Source: Massilia sp. ZL223 (GTDB taxonomy: Bacteria > Pseudomonadota > Gammaproteobacteria > Burkholderiales > Burkholderiaceae_D). Taken from it: 64,000 nt of DNA. This document shows, in pieces, positions 53,964 through 63,920 of the stretch. Every line of letters begins with the position of its first letter. Position 1 is the stretch's first letter. Made by a program: the position numbers and the translations under genes. The notes under the pieces were generated by a model. That model ran no database searches and was not told where the DNA came from. It was given only the letters and a program-made list of their open reading frames with translations. Location of the stretch: assembly GCF_018119395.1 (NCBI RefSeq), contig NZ_JAGPWD010000028.1, positions 16,136 to 80,135 of the forward strand, written 5' to 3'.

Positions 53964-55033
53964 CCAAGCGTCTCATGATCATGGCGGCCGGCACCGGCGG
54001 CCATATCTTCCCTGGCATCGCGATCGCGCAGACCATGCGCGCACGCGGCTGGGAAGTGAGCTGGCTGGGCACCGCCCACGGCATGGAAACCGACCTGGTG
54101 CCGAAAGCCGGGATCCCGATGGACAGCATCGATTTCGCCGGCCTGCGCGGCAAGGGCCTGGGCCACACGGTCAAGGGCGCCTTCAAGATGCTGAACAGCT
54201 TCCTGGCCTGCCGCCGCATCCTGGCGACGCGCAAGCCGAATGTGGTGCTGGGCATGGGCGGCTACGTCACCGTGCCGGGCGGCCTGATGGCGCGCATGCG
54301 CGGTGTGCCGCTGGCCCTGGTCAACGCCGACGCCGCGCTGCTGCTGTCGAACAAGACCCTGGCGCCGATGGCCGACCGTGTGCTGTTCGGCTTCCCGGCC
54401 GATTTCGGCAAGGCGGCCGACCGCGCCGTGGTCACCGGCAACCCGGTGCGCCAGGCGATCCTGGACTTGCCTGCGCCCGCGCAGCGCTTCGCCGGCCGCA
54501 ACGGCCCGCTGCGCGTGCTGGTGGTGGGCGGCAGCCTGGGCGCCAAGGTGCTGAACGACAGCGTGCCGGCCGCACTCGGCCTGATCGACCCGGCCGTGCG
54601 TCCGATCGTGACCCACCAGTCGGGCAAGAAGAATATCGAGGCCCTGCGCGCGGCGTATGCGCAGGCGGGTGTCAACGCGAACGTGGTCGACTTCATTGAC
54701 GACATGGCCGCGGCATATGCCGAAGCCGACCTGGTGATCTGCCGCGCCGGTGCGATCACGGTGTCGGAGCTGACGGCGGCCGGCGTGGCCAGCGTGCTGG
54801 TGCCGTTTGTCGCCAGCACCACCAGCCACCAGCGCGACAACGCGGTCTGGATGGATGCGCAGCAGGCGGCGGTGCACCTGCCGCAAGGCGAACTGAATCC
54901 GCAGCGGGTGGCAAACCTGCTGCAAACGACCACGCGCGAGCGTTGCCTGGCCATGGCCGAGGCGGCGCAGCGCGTGGGCAAGCGCGACGCGAACGACGCG
55001 ATCGCCCGTGAACTGGAACAACTGGCAAGGTAA
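53960..55033 (+). CDS. murG: Lipid II synthase MurG
   Basis: A 357-residue GT-B glycosyltransferase, converting lipid I to lipid II. The N-terminal [13 protein letters not shown], the [11 protein letters not shown] membrane-association segment, [11 protein letters not shown], and the UDP-binding [16 protein letters not shown] are intact. It overlaps ftsW by ATGA and precedes murC by 7 bases. Peripheral membrane enzyme acting on the cytoplasmic face. Confidence 0.96.
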   Translation: MTKRLMIMAAGTGGHIFPGIAIAQTMRARGWEVSWLGTAHGMETDLVPKAGIPMDSIDFAGLRGKGLGHTVKGAFKMLNSFLACRRILATRKPNVVLGMGGYVTVPGGLMARMRGVPLALVNADAALLLSNKTLAPMADRVLFGFPADFGKAADRAVVTGNPVRQAILDLPAPAQRFAGRNGPLRVLVVGGSLGAKVLNDSVPAALGLIDPAVRPIVTHQSGKKNIEALRAAYAQAGVNANVVDFIDDMAAAYAEADLVICRAGAITVSELTAAGVASVLVPFVASTTSHQRDNAVWMDAQQAAVHLPQGELNPQRVANLLQTTTRERCLAMAEAAQRVGKRDANDAIARELEQLAR

Positions 55034-55040
55034 AAGGCGC

Positions 55041-56429
55041 ATGCAGCACAAGATCAAAAACATTCACTTCGTCGGCATCGGCGGCAGCGGCATGAGCGGC
55101 ATCGCCGAAGTGCTGGTCAACCTCGGCTACAAGGTGTCGGGCTCGGACCTGAACAGCAATGCCGCGAGCCAGCGCCTGGCCGACCTCGGCGCCAAGGTCT
55201 ACCTCGGCCACAAGGCCGAGCACGTGGCGGGCGCCGACGTGGTCGTGACCTCGACCGCCGTCAACGAAGCGAATCCGGAAGTGGTGGCCGCGCGCGCGGC
55301 CAAGGTGCCGGTGGTCCCGCGCGCCATCATGCTGGGCGAACTGATGCGCCTGAAGCGCGGCATCGCCATCGCCGGCACCCACGGCAAGACCACCACCACC
55401 AGCCTGGTGGCCTCGGTGCTGGCCCAGGGCGGCCTGGACCCGACCTTCGTCATCGGCGGCCGCCTGACCGCGGCCGGCGCCAACGCCAAGCTGGGCTCGG
55501 GCGAGTACATCGTGGCCGAGGCCGACGAGTCGGACGCTTCCTTCCTGAACCTGACGCCGATGATCGAGGTGATCACCAACATCGACGCCGACCACATGGA
55601 CACCTACGAGCACGACTTCGAGAAGCTCAAGGCCGCCTTCGTGCACTTCACCCACCGCCTGCCGTTCTACGGCCGCGCCATGCTGTGCATCGACGACCGC
55701 CACGTGCGCGACATCCTGCCGCAGGTGACCAAGCCGGTGACCACCTACGGTTTCTCGGAAGAGGCCGAAGTGCGTGCGCTCGACGCCTACGCCGAAGGCG
55801 TGCAGATGCACTTCACCGTGCGCCAGGCCGGCTACCCGGACACCAAGTTCGTGCTGAACCAGCCGGGCATGCACAATGTGCTGAACGCCTGCTCGGCGAT
55901 CGCCATCGCGCGCGAGATCGGCATCGACGACGCCGCCACCGCGCAAGGCCTGCTGGAATTCCGCGGCGTGGGCCGCCGCTTCACCCGCTACGGCGAAGTC
56001 GCCCTGCCGGCCGGCGGCAGCTTCACCCTGGTCGACGACTTCGGCCACCACCCGGTCGAGACCGAGGTGACCCTGGCCGCCGCGCGCGCCGCCTACCCGG
56101 GCCGCCGCCTGGTGCTGGCCTTCCAGCCGCACCGCTACAGCCGCACCCGCGACCTGTTCGAGGACTTCGTCAAGGTCCTGTCGACCCCGGACGTGCTGCT
56201 GCTGGCCGACGTCTACCCGGCCGGCGAAGCGCCGATCGTGGCCGCCGACGGCCGCGCCCTGTCGCGTGCGCTGCGCACGGGCGGCAAGCTGGAACCGATT
56301 TTCGTGGAGGCGATCGCCGACATGCCCGCAGCCATCCTGAACGTGGCGCGCGACGGCGACGTCGTCATCACCATGGGCGCGGGCTCGATCAGCGGCGTCC
56401 CCCACCAACTGACCAATGCAAAGGCTTGA
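55041..56429 (+). CDS. murC: UDP-MurNAc:L-alanine ligase MurC
   Basis: A 462-residue Mur ligase catalysing the first stem-peptide addition. N-terminal [18 protein letters not shown] loop GTHGKTTT, then [10 protein letters not shown] and the [10 protein letters not shown] motif near 330. The start is ATG 55041. Seven bases follow the murG stop. Confidence 0.96.
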   Translation: MQHKIKNIHFVGIGGSGMSGIAEVLVNLGYKVSGSDLNSNAASQRLADLGAKVYLGHKAEHVAGADVVVTSTAVNEANPEVVAARAAKVPVVPRAIMLGELMRLKRGIAIAGTHGKTTTTSLVASVLAQGGLDPTFVIGGRLTAAGANAKLGSGEYIVAEADESDASFLNLTPMIEVITNIDADHMDTYEHDFEKLKAAFVHFTHRLPFYGRAMLCIDDRHVRDILPQVTKPVTTYGFSEEAEVRALDAYAEGVQMHFTVRQAGYPDTKFVLNQPGMHNVLNACSAIAIAREIGIDDAATAQGLLEFRGVGRRFTRYGEVALPAGGSFTLVDDFGHHPVETEVTLAAARAAYPGRRLVLAFQPHRYSRTRDLFEDFVKVLSTPDVLLLADVYPAGEAPIVAADGRALSRALRTGGKLEPIFVEAIADMPAAILNVARDGDVVITMGAGSISGVPHQLTNAKA

Positions 56430-56435
56430 TAGATC

Positions 56436-57404
56436 GTGAACACCACCACCACTTTTGATCCGGCATCCCTGGGCAAGGTCGGCGTGCTGTTCGGCGGACG
56501 CTCCGCCGAGCGCGACGTGTCGATCATGTCCGGCACCGGCGTGCTGAACGCTTTGATCAGCCGCGGCGTCGACGCCCATCCGTTCGACCCGGGCACCCAG
56601 AGCCTGGCCGAGCTGGCCGCACAGAACTTCGACCGCGTGTTCATCGCGCTGCACGGCCGCTACGGCGAGGACGGCAGCCTGCAGGGCGCGCTGGAGCAGC
56701 TCGGCATTCCCTATACCGGCAGCGGCGTGATGGCCTCGAGCGTCGGCATGGACAAGATCACCACCAAGAAGATCTGGATCATGCACGGCGTGCCGACCCC
56801 GAAATACGCGAGCATCGACGGCAGCACCGACCTGGACAAGGTGGTGGCGGACATCGGCCTGCCGCTGATCGTCAAGCCGCCGCTGGAAGGCTCGACCATC
56901 GGCATCACCAAGGTGAACAAGGCCGAGGAATTCAAGGCCGCGGTGGAGCTGGCCGCCGGCTTCGACGAAGTGGTTCTGGCCGAGGAATTCGTCACCGGCC
57001 GCGAGTTCACGGTGGCGGTGCTGGGCACCGGCGCGCAGGCGCGCGCGCTGCCGATCGTCGAGATCGTGGCTCCGGAAGGCAATTACGACTACCAGAACAA
57101 GTACTTCACCGACGACACCCAGTACCACTGCCCGGCGGACCTGCCGGCGGCGCTGACCGAAGAGATCCAGCGCCACGCCGTGAACGCCTACCGCGCGCTC
57201 GGCTGCGAGGGCTGGGGCAGGGTGGATGTGCTGGTGCGCGAGAGCGACATGCGTCCCTTCCTGCTGGAAGTGAACACCTCGCCGGGCATGACCGGCCACT
57301 CGCTGGTGCCGATGGCGGCGCGCGCGGTGGGCATCAGCTACGAGGACCTGTGCGTGGAAATCCTGCGCTCGGCACGCCTCAAGATGGGCCAGGCGAAGGG
57401 ATAA
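56436..57404 (+). CDS. ddl: D-alanine--D-alanine ligase
   Basis: A 322-residue ATP-grasp ligase producing D-Ala-D-Ala for Mur[19 protein letters not shown] at the N-terminus, [22 protein letters not shown] and the C-terminal [13 protein letters not shown] signature are present. The start is GTG 56436, six bases after the murC stop; the ribosome binding site is weak. It sits in the dcw order just before ftsQ, as in other Proteobacteria. Confidence 0.95.
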   Translation: MNTTTTFDPASLGKVGVLFGGRSAERDVSIMSGTGVLNALISRGVDAHPFDPGTQSLAELAAQNFDRVFIALHGRYGEDGSLQGALEQLGIPYTGSGVMASSVGMDKITTKKIWIMHGVPTPKYASIDGSTDLDKVVADIGLPLIVKPPLEGSTIGITKVNKAEEFKAAVELAAGFDEVVLAEEFVTGREFTVAVLGTGAQARALPIVEIVAPEGNYDYQNKYFTDDTQYHCPADLPAALTEEIQRHAVNAYRALGCEGWGRVDVLVRESDMRPFLLEVNTSPGMTGHSLVPMAARAVGISYEDLCVEILRSARLKMGQAKG

Positions 57405-57410
57405 GCGCAG

Positions 57411-58235
57411 ATGTGGCATGACGTCCGGTCCCTGAATGCAAGCGCCAGCGCGTTGACCGCGCTGACGGTGCTCGCCTGCCTCGCCTCGATCGTGTGGTGG
57501 CTGTCGCAGCTGCCCATGTTCTCGCTGCGCGCGGTGACGGTGGAAAGCATGTACGGGATTGACCTGCGCCACGTGAACGAACTCACGGTGCGCAACGGCG
57601 TGATCGGCAAGATTCGCGGGAACTTCTTCACCGCCGACCTGGAGCAGGTGAGGACCACCTTCGAGACCGTTCCCTGGGTGCGCCGCGCCACGGTGCGCCG
57701 CGAATGGCCGAACCAGCTGATCGTCGAGGTGGAAGAGCACGAAGCGCTCGGCACCTGGGGCGAGGACGGCCGCCTGCTGTCGGTCAAGGGGGACGTCTTC
57801 ACCGCCAACCTGGGCGAAGCCGGCGACGATCACGAATTGCCGGCCTTCGAGGGCCCGCTGGGGAGTGAGAAGGAAGTACTGGCCCGCTTCACCGAACTGC
57901 GCGCGCTGTTCGCGAAGGTAGAGCTGATGCCGCAAGCGCTGTCCCTGTCCAACCGGTACGCCTGGACCGTGAAGCTGGACAACGGCATGAGCGTGGCACT
58001 GGGACGCGAGCAGGACCGCAACACGCTGAAGCACCGCGTGCGGCGCCTGGTCGGCGTGTACCCGCAGCTGGTCGCCCGGCTGCAGGAAGGGCGCATCGAC
58101 ACGATCGACATGCGCTACCCGAACGGACTGGCGCTGTCCTCGGCCGCACTGAGCGTGCCGAGCGACGCCACCAAGCCGGTCAAGGCGGCGAAAAAGAAAA
58201 CGACTACGACAACCAAAACTAGCAAGCACATCTAA
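57411..58235 (+). CDS. ftsQ: Cell division protein FtsQ
   Basis: A 274-residue bitopic protein: a short cytoplasmic tail, one membrane helix (about 15-33), a POTRA domain beginning at FSLRAVTVESM, and a beta domain ending near NGLALSSAAL. It recruits FtsL and FtsB. The extreme C-terminus is Lys/Thr-rich (AKKKTTTTTKTSKHI). Starts 6 bases after the ddl stop. Confidence 0.94.
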   Translation: MWHDVRSLNASASALTALTVLACLASIVWWLSQLPMFSLRAVTVESMYGIDLRHVNELTVRNGVIGKIRGNFFTADLEQVRTTFETVPWVRRATVRREWPNQLIVEVEEHEALGTWGEDGRLLSVKGDVFTANLGEAGDDHELPAFEGPLGSEKEVLARFTELRALFAKVELMPQALSLSNRYAWTVKLDNGMSVALGREQDRNTLKHRVRRLVGVYPQLVARLQEGRIDTIDMRYPNGLALSSAALSVPSDATKPVKAAKKKTTTTTKTSKHI

Positions 58236-58249
58236 GCAGGCAAACAGCA

Positions 58250-59482
58250 ATGACTAAAGACGCGAAAAACCTGATCGTCGGCCTCGACATCGGCACCTCC
58301 AAGGTGGTGGCGGTGGTGGCCGAAGTGATGTCCGACGGACGCCACGAGGTGATCGGCCTCGGTCAGCACGAGTCGAAAGGATTGAAGAAAGGCGTGGTCG
58401 TCAACATCGAGGCCACCGTCGAGTCGATCCAGCGCGCCCTGGAAGAGGCGGAGCTGATGGCCGACTGCAAGATCCGCAACGTCTATGCTGGCATCGCCGG
58501 CAGCCATATCCGCTCGTTCAACTCGAGCGGCATGGTGGCGATCAAGGACAAGGAAGTCACCGCGACCGACGTGGCGCGCGTGATCGAGACGGCCAAGGCG
58601 GTCAACATTCCGACCGACCAGCAGCTGCTGCACACGGTGCCTCAGGAATTCATCGTCGACAACCAGGAAGACGTGCGCGAGCCGATCGGCATGAGCGGCA
58701 TCCGCCTGGAAGTGCGGGTGCACATCGTCACCGGCGCGGTGTCGGCGGTCCAGAACATCGTCAAGTGCGTGCGCCGCTGCGGCCTCGAGGTCTCGGACCT
58801 GATCCTGCAGCCGATGGCCTCGGCCGACGCCGTGCTGACCAACGACGAGAAGGAACTGGGCGTGGTCCTGATCGACATCGGCGGCGGCACCACCGACATC
58901 GCCGTGTTCTCGGACGGCGCGATCCGCCACACGGCGGTGATCCCGATCGCCGGCGACCAGATCACCAGCGACATCGCGATGGCGCTGCGCACTCCGACTG
59001 GCGAAGCAGAAGATATCAAGATCCGCTACGGCGTGGCCAAGCAGGTACTGGCCGACCCGGGCGAGACCCTGGAAGTACCGGGCCTGGGAGACCGAGGCCC
59101 GCGCGCGCTGTCGCGACAAGCGCTGGCGGCCGTTATCGAGCCGCGCGTGGAAGAACTGTTCGCGATGGTGCACCAGGTGGTGCGTGAATCCGGTTACGAA
59201 GGGGTGCTCTCGTCGGGCATCGTCCTCACCGGCGGCAGCGCGATCATGCCGGGCATGATCGAGATGGCGGAAGACATTTTCCTCAAACCGGCGCGCCTCG
59301 GCACGCCGGACTACCGCGGCCAGCTGGCCGACGTGGTGCGCAGCCCCCGCTACGCCACCGTGCTCGGCCTGCTGCTGGAAGCGAAGAAGCAGTACCTGCG
59401 TGGCCACATCGTGACGCGTCAGGATGGTTCCGTGAAGGCAGTGTGGCAGCGTATGAAGGAATGGATAGCTGGGAATTTCTGA
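58250..59482 (+). CDS. ftsA: Cell division protein FtsA
   Basis: A 410-residue actin-like ATPase tethering FtsZ to the membrane. Phosphate-1 motif GLDIGTSKVVAVVAE, the 1C domain around 85-165, phosphate-2 LIDIGGGTTDIAVF, and the adenosine motif VLTGGSAIMPGM. The C-terminal amphipathic membrane helix is VWQRMKEWIAGNF. It follows ftsQ by 14 bases; a 142-bp gap with a probable extra promoter precedes ftsZ. Confidence 0.96.
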   Translation: MTKDAKNLIVGLDIGTSKVVAVVAEVMSDGRHEVIGLGQHESKGLKKGVVVNIEATVESIQRALEEAELMADCKIRNVYAGIAGSHIRSFNSSGMVAIKDKEVTATDVARVIETAKAVNIPTDQQLLHTVPQEFIVDNQEDVREPIGMSGIRLEVRVHIVTGAVSAVQNIVKCVRRCGLEVSDLILQPMASADAVLTNDEKELGVVLIDIGGGTTDIAVFSDGAIRHTAVIPIAGDQITSDIAMALRTPTGEAEDIKIRYGVAKQVLADPGETLEVPGLGDRGPRALSRQALAAVIEPRVEELFAMVHQVVRESGYEGVLSSGIVLTGGSAIMPGMIEMAEDIFLKPARLGTPDYRGQLADVVRSPRYATVLGLLLEAKKQYLRGHIVTRQDGSVKAVWQRMKEWIAGNF

Positions 59483-59497
59483 AGCAGGGATAGAAGT

Positions 59498-59523
59498 AAA
59501 AAATTCGTCGTAAAAATTCGTCA
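59498..59523. repeat. Short tandem repeat upstream of ftsZ
   Basis: TAAAAAATTCGTCG and TAAAAATTCGTCAC run side by side: two near-identical 13-14-base units. They lie just upstream of a -10-like box for ftsZ and may bear on its local regulation. Confidence 0.5.
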
Positions 59524-59542
59524 CTAAATACAGATTTTTAAA

Positions 59543-59548
59543 TACAAT
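59543..59548 (+). promoter_or_regulatory. Candidate ftsZ-proximal -10 box
   Basis: TACAAT in the 142-bp ftsA-ftsZ gap, about 76 bases before the ftsZ ATG. No strong -35 at 17 bp (a TTCGTC at 20 bp is the closest). An internal ftsZ promoter would allow extra FtsZ expression, as in other Proteobacteria. Confidence 0.4.
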
Positions 59549-59624
59549 CGCAGTTACCGGATGAGGCGCATATTTCGAGCCTCGCCTCGTACCGGGACAG
59601 CATTTTGAATATTAGGAGTTCATC

Positions 59625-60818
59625 ATGGAGTTCGATATGGTCGATAACGCAGCACTGGGAACCGTGATCAAGGTTGTCGGCGTCGGTGGCGCCGGCGGCA
59701 ACGCGGTTCAGCACATGATCAATAAGGGTGTGTCCGGTGTTGAGTTCATCGCCGCCAACACGGATGCGCAGGCGCTGGCCGCCTCGAGCGCGCACAACGT
59801 GATCCAGATCGGCCCGTCCGGCCTGGGCGCCGGCATGCGTCCGGAAGTCGGCCGCCAGCTCGCCGAGCAGTCGCGTTCGCGCATCGAAGACGCGCTGCGC
59901 GGCGCGCACATGGTCTTCATCGCCGCCGGCATGGGCGGCGGCACCGGCACCGGCGCCGCCCCGATCGTCGCCGAAGTCGCGAAGTCGATGGGCGCCCTGA
60001 CCGTGGCCGTGGTCTCCAAGCCGTTCTCCTACGAAGGCCAGAAGTGCATGGACGTCGCCGAATCCGGCCTGGAAGAGCTGACCAAGCACGTGGACTCGCT
60101 GATTGTGATCCTGAACGAGAAGCTGGAAGACATCTACGAAGACGAGTCGATGCTGGACTGGATGAAGCACGCCGACGACGTGCTGAACAACGCGGTGGCC
60201 GGCATTGCCGAGATCATCAACGTGCCGGGCCACATCAACGTCGACTTCAACGACGTCAAGACCATCATGAGCGAGCAGGGCAAGGCCATGATGGGCACCG
60301 CGACCGCCTCGGGCGTGGACCGTGCGCGCATCGCCGCCGAACAAGCCGTGGCTTCGCCGCTGCTGGACGGCATCGACCTGTCGGGCGCCAAGGGCGTGCT
60401 GGTCAACGTGACCGCAAGCCGTGGCCTGAAGGGTAAGGAGATCAAGGAAGTCATGGCAGCCGTCCGTGCCTTCGCCGCTCCGGACGCGTCGATCGCACAA
60501 GGTATCGCCTACGACGACGCCATGGGCGACGAGCTGCGCGTGACCGTGGTCGCGACCGGCCTGGGCAAGAACAAGAAGATCCAGCTGGTGCAGCCGCAGC
60601 CGATGCTCAAGACCGGCACCTACAATGCCCCGACCATGGCTGGCGCAGCCTCGGTGAGCGGCGGCATGGCCATGGGCGCAGCCGACACCGCCGTCGGCGG
60701 CCTGAAGCAGCCGGCCGTGTGGCGCCGCGAGCAGGCATCGGAGCAGGTGCAGGCGATGCAGCGTAACGGTGTCGAGACCTACGACATCCCGGCGTTCCTG
60801 CGCAAGCAGGCTGACTGA
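59625..60818 (+). CDS. ftsZ: Cell division GTPase FtsZ
   Basis: A 397-residue tubulin homologue forming the Z-ring. Nucleotide-binding GVGGAGGNAV (19-28), tubulin signature GGGTGTG (104-110), T7 synergy loop VDFNDVKTIM, and the conserved C-terminal peptide DIPAFLRKQ (387-395) that binds FtsA and ZipA-type partners. A strong AGGAG site precedes ATG 59625. A terminator follows at 60845-60869, ending the cluster. Confidence 0.97.
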   Translation: MEFDMVDNAALGTVIKVVGVGGAGGNAVQHMINKGVSGVEFIAANTDAQALAASSAHNVIQIGPSGLGAGMRPEVGRQLAEQSRSRIEDALRGAHMVFIAAGMGGGTGTGAAPIVAEVAKSMGALTVAVVSKPFSYEGQKCMDVAESGLEELTKHVDSLIVILNEKLEDIYEDESMLDWMKHADDVLNNAVAGIAEIINVPGHINVDFNDVKTIMSEQGKAMMGTATASGVDRARIAAEQAVASPLLDGIDLSGAKGVLVNVTASRGLKGKEIKEVMAAVRAFAAPDASIAQGIAYDDAMGDELRVTVVATGLGKNKKIQLVQPQPMLKTGTYNAPTMAGAASVSGGMAMGAADTAVGGLKQPAVWRREQASEQVQAMQRNGVETYDIPAFLRKQAD

Positions 60819-60844
60819 CTACTAGTCGGTTGAAATCCTGAAGG

Positions 60845-60869
60845 GGGCCAGCGTGAGCTGGCCCTTTTT
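60845..60869 (+). terminator. Intrinsic terminator after ftsZ
   Basis: A perfect 8-bp stem (60845-60852 with 60857-60864), GTGA loop, and five Ts at 60865-60869. It ends the dcw operon. Confidence 0.88.
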
Positions 60870-60919
60870 ATTTGTGCGCGGGCAGACCGCCATCTCCAGC
60901 TAGTACCGCACCCTTTGAG

Positions 60920-60950
60920 CCGTCATCCCCGCCACTGGCGGCGATGACGG
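60920..60950. repeat. REP-like imperfect palindrome
   Basis: CCGTCATCCCCGCC (60920-60933), ACT loop, GGCGGCGATGACGG (60937-60950): 13 of 14 arm bases pair. It has the same CATCCC/GGATG-type core as the hairpin at 37089-37150, suggesting a family of dispersed extragenic palindromes. Confidence 0.55.
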
Positions 60951-61056
60951 TTTTGAGGGTGGTGGGCCAGTGATACATCGACTTGGCTCGTTCGCTGCAA
61001 GGACGTCCCGGATCGGCGATAATTGCCAGATTCTCAAAACACCTCAAGGAGCGCAC

Positions 61057-61560
61057 ATGACCATTCAAATCGGCGATCGCCTGCCGGAAGGCACCCTGTC
61101 GGAATTCATCGAGACCGAGACCGCAGGCTGCTCGCTCGGCCCGAACACCTTCCAGGTCGCCGACCTGGTCAAGGGCAAGAAGATCGTGATCTTCGGCCTG
61201 CCGGGCGCCTACACCCCGACCTGCTCGGCCCAGCACGTGCCGGGTTACGTCCAGCACGCCGAAGCCCTGAAGGCCAAGGGCGTGGACGAAATCTGGTGCA
61301 TCTCGGTCAACGACGCCTTCGTGATGGGCGCCTGGGGCCGCGACCAGAAAGCGACCGGCATCGTGCGCATGATGGCCGACGGTAACGCCGCCTACTCCAA
61401 GGCCCTGGGCCTGGACGCCGACTTCTCCAAGCACGGCATGGGCACCCGCTCGAAGCGCTACTCGATGCTGGTCGAAGACGGCGTCGTCAAGCAACTGAAC
61501 GTGGAAGCCGCCGGCTTCGAAGTCTCGAGCGCCGAAAAGATGCTCGAACAGCTGGGCTAA
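61057..61560 (+). CDS. Peroxiredoxin, Prx5-like
   Basis: A 167-residue thiol peroxidase of the Prx5/redoxin type. The peroxidatic Cys56 lies in PGAYTPTCS, and Arg in GTRSKRYS is near the active site. It reduces peroxides using a thiol partner such as glutathione or glutaredoxin. The start is ATG 61057 with AAGGAG upstream; the longer frame is not used. It stands between the ftsZ terminator and a second terminator, so it has its own transcript. Confidence 0.93.
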   Translation: MTIQIGDRLPEGTLSEFIETETAGCSLGPNTFQVADLVKGKKIVIFGLPGAYTPTCSAQHVPGYVQHAEALKAKGVDEIWCISVNDAFVMGAWGRDQKATGIVRMMADGNAAYSKALGLDADFSKHGMGTRSKRYSMLVEDGVVKQLNVEAAGFEVSSAEKMLEQLG

Positions 61561-61578
61561 TCGAAAGCCAACCCCTGC

Positions 61579-61602
61579 AAACGGCGCCGCGGCGCCGTTT
61601 TT
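61579..61602 (+). terminator. Terminator after peroxiredoxin gene
   Basis: A perfect 10-bp stem (61579-61588 with 61591-61600) around GC, ending in five Ts. It lies just 4 bases before the next start codon, so it could also act as an attenuator or sequester that start. Confidence 0.75.
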
Positions 61603-61606
61603 AGTC

Positions 61607-62056
61607 ATGATCATCAATACCGAAACCCCCGACCAGCCCGAAGTACGGGCCATGCTGGAGAAGCTCGACGCCTACCACGCGGAGCTCTACCCGGCCGAAT
61701 CCAACCACCTGCTGGACGTGGACTCGCTGCTGCGCGAGGATGCACTGTTCCTGGTCGCGCGTGACGTTGGCGGCAAGGCGGTCGGCTGCGCCGCCCTGGT
61801 GAACCGCGGCGGCTACGGCGAGATCAAGCGCATGTACGTGGACGAGGCTTGCCGTGGGCGCGGCGCCGCCACCCAGCTGCTGGAGCACCTGAGCATGTTC
61901 GCGCGCATGTCCGGCCTGCAGGCCCTGATGCTGGAAACCGGCATCCACCAGGCGCCGGCAATCCGCCTCTACGAGCGCGCCGGCTTCGTGCGCCGCGAGC
62001 CTTTCGGCGGCTACCGGCCGGACCCCTTGAGCCTGTTCATGGAAAAGCGCCTTTGA
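61607..62056 (+). CDS. GNAT family N-acetyltransferase
   Basis: A 149-residue GNAT protein: beta strands with IKRMYVDEACRGRGAATQLLEHL, where RGRGAA is the acetyl-CoA loop, then LETGIHQAPAIRLYERAGFVRR typical of the C-terminal part. Substrate unknown. ATG 61607 follows directly after a terminator hairpin, and there is no ribosome binding site before it, which suggests leaderless initiation or coupling to the hairpin. Overlaps the DMT permease gene by 4 bases. Confidence 0.85.
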   Translation: MIINTETPDQPEVRAMLEKLDAYHAELYPAESNHLLDVDSLLREDALFLVARDVGGKAVGCAALVNRGGYGEIKRMYVDEACRGRGAATQLLEHLSMFARMSGLQALMLETGIHQAPAIRLYERAGFVRREPFGGYRPDPLSLFMEKRL

Positions 62057-62934
62057 AGCATTCGGGTAAAAACCTGTACAGCATCTACGCGATGCTGCTG
62101 GCCGTGTTGATGTTCGCCATGATGGACACGGCCATGAAGCTGCTGTCCGCACGCTATCCGGCGATCCAGGTGGCGGCGCTGCGTTCGCTCAGTTCCCTGC
62201 CGCTGGTGGCGGCCTATCTCGGCTGGCGCGGCGCCTACACGGGTATCCTGCGGATCCGCTGGGGCATGCATGTGCTGCGCGCGTTGCTCGGCATCCTGAT
62301 GCTGGCCTTCTTCGCCTACGGCCTCAAGAAGCTGTCGCTGGCCGAGGCCTATTCGATCTTCTTCATCGCGCCCGCCCTGATCACGGCGCTGTCGGTGCTA
62401 TTCCTCAAGGAGCGGGTCGACCTGGCGCGCTGGGTGGCGATCGGCGTCGGCCTGTGCGGCGTGCTGGTCGTGCTGCGCCCCGACGGCGCCGGCTTCCTGA
62501 CCATCGGCGGGGTGGCGGTGCTGGGTTCCGCCCTGTGCTACGCCGTTTCCGCGATCACGGTGCGCATCCTGTCGCGTACCGACCGCAGCGAGCACATGGT
62601 GTTCTGGCTGATGCTGATGATGGCCATCGGCGCCAGCGCCATGGCCGCGCCGGACTGGGTCGGCATGCGCACGGCCGACATCCCGCTGCTGTGCGGCCTG
62701 GCGGTGACGGGCTTCATCGGCCAGCTGGCGATCACCGAGGCCTTCACCAAGGGCGAGGCCTCGAGCGTCGCGCCCTTCGAATATTCGGCCCTGGCCTGGG
62801 GCGTCGGCCTGGACTGGCTGCTGTGGAAAACGCTGCCCGACGGCTACACCTTGCTGGGCGCCGCGATCATCATCGGCAGCGGTTTGTATCTGATTCGCCA
62901 CGAAAAACAGCACGTCGAATCCGAGCATCCCTGA
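62053..62934 (+). CDS. EamA/DMT superfamily permease
   Basis: A 293-residue protein with ten hydrophobic segments, two EamA repeats (about 12-140 and 150-280), typical of drug/metabolite transporter proteins. The start is TTG 62053 within the GNAT stop (TTGA), with a weak site upstream; ATG 62092 is a possible shorter start, but it would remove part of the first helix. It is translated together with the GNAT gene. The transported solute is unknown. It precedes lpxC by 50 bp. Confidence 0.83.
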   Translation: MKHSGKNLYSIYAMLLAVLMFAMMDTAMKLLSARYPAIQVAALRSLSSLPLVAAYLGWRGAYTGILRIRWGMHVLRALLGILMLAFFAYGLKKLSLAEAYSIFFIAPALITALSVLFLKERVDLARWVAIGVGLCGVLVVLRPDGAGFLTIGGVAVLGSALCYAVSAITVRILSRTDRSEHMVFWLMLMMAIGASAMAAPDWVGMRTADIPLLCGLAVTGFIGQLAITEAFTKGEASSVAPFEYSALAWGVGLDWLLWKTLPDGYTLLGAAIIIGSGLYLIRHEKQHVESEHP

Positions 62935-62972
62935 GGAAGGGGGCCTCGCCGGCAAGGCCGGGAGAGCCGGGC

Positions 62973-62978
62973 TATAAT
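62973..62978 (+). promoter_or_regulatory. Perfect -10 box of lpxC (possible leaderless mRNA)
   Basis: TATAAT lies only 6 bases before the lpxC ATG at 62985. A start of transcription 6-7 bases downstream would fall on the A of the ATG, giving a leaderless mRNA. No ribosome binding site is present. The -35 region is GC-rich and unclear. Confidence 0.6.
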
Positions 62979-62984
62979 CGGCGG

Positions 62985-63920
62985 ATGCTGAAACAACGAA
63001 CCATCAAAGAACTCGTCCGCACCACCGGCGTCGGCCTGCATTCGGGCCGCAAGGTGGAGCTGACCCTCCGTCCTGCCGCGGCCGATACCGGCATCGTGTT
63101 CCGCCGCGTGGATTTCGACCCCATCGTCGAGATCCCCAGCAGCGCCGAGGTCGTGGGCGACACCCGCATGGCCTCGGTCCTGATCAAGGACGACGCCCGC
63201 GTTTCCACCGTCGAGCACATCATGTCGGCCTGCGCCGGCCTGGGCATCGACAACCTGTATATCGACGTCACGGCCGAGGAAATCCCGATCATGGACGGCT
63301 CGGCCTCTTCTTTTGTGTACCTGCTGCAGCAGTCGGGCGTGGAAGAGCAGGACGCGCCGCGCAAGTTCATCCGCGTGCTGAAGGACGTCGAAGTGCGCCA
63401 GGGCACGGGCGCCGGCGAGAAATGGGCGCGCCTGTCGCCCTACGATGGCTACAGGCTGGACTTCTTCATCGAATTCAACCACCCGGCGGTGGACGGCACC
63501 ATGCAGCGCGCCGTGGTGGACTTCGGCGACATCACCTATGTGCGCGACGTCGCGCGCGCGCGTACCTTCGGCTTCATGCAGGACGTGGAAAGCCTGCGCG
63601 GCATGGGCCTGGCGCGCGGCGGCTCGCTGGAAAACGCGATCGTGATGGACGAGTACCGCATCCTGAATGCGGACGGGCTGCGCTACGAGGACGAGTTCGT
63701 GCGGCACAAGATCCTGGATGCGATCGGCGACCTGTACCTGGTGGGGCACCCGCTGCTGGCCAGCTACACGGCGCACAAGTCGGGGCATGCGCTCAACAAC
63801 GATTTGCTGCGGGCTTTGCTGGCGCAGCCGGATGCGTATGAGATCGTGACCTTCGACTCGCTGGGAACGGCGCCGGCTTCTTACGTACGGATGATGTCGA
63901 GGGAGTGGGCGCAGAGCTAA
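62985..63920 (+). CDS. lpxC: UDP-3-O-acyl-N-acetylglucosamine deacetylase LpxC
   Basis: A 311-residue zinc amidase catalysing the committed step of lipid A synthesis. The zinc-binding His in [12 protein letters not shown] (near 76-86), later [16 protein letters not shown] with His and Asp, and the active-site [12 protein letters not shown] and SGHALNN motifs are intact. The start is ATG 62985. Its position downstream of the dcw cluster is common in Proteobacteria. The length is normal. Confidence 0.96.
   Translation: MLKQRTIKELVRTTGVGLHSGRKVELTLRPAAADTGIVFRRVDFDPIVEIPSSAEVVGDTRMASVLIKDDARVSTVEHIMSACAGLGIDNLYIDVTAEEIPIMDGSASSFVYLLQQSGVEEQDAPRKFIRVLKDVEVRQGTGAGEKWARLSPYDGYRLDFFIEFNHPAVDGTMQRAVVDFGDITYVRDVARARTFGFMQDVESLRGMGLARGGSLENAIVMDEYRILNADGLRYEDEFVRHKILDAIGDLYLVGHPLLASYTAHKSGHALNNDLLRALLAQPDAYEIVTFDSLGTAPASYVRMMSREWAQS

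Noticed and set aside
54756..58250. A 1164-codon open frame antisense to murG-murC-ddl-ftsQ
   Set aside because: Low-complexity His/Arg/Gln/Ala/Val-rich translation, no domain, exactly antisense to certain genes; a GC-rich shadow frame.
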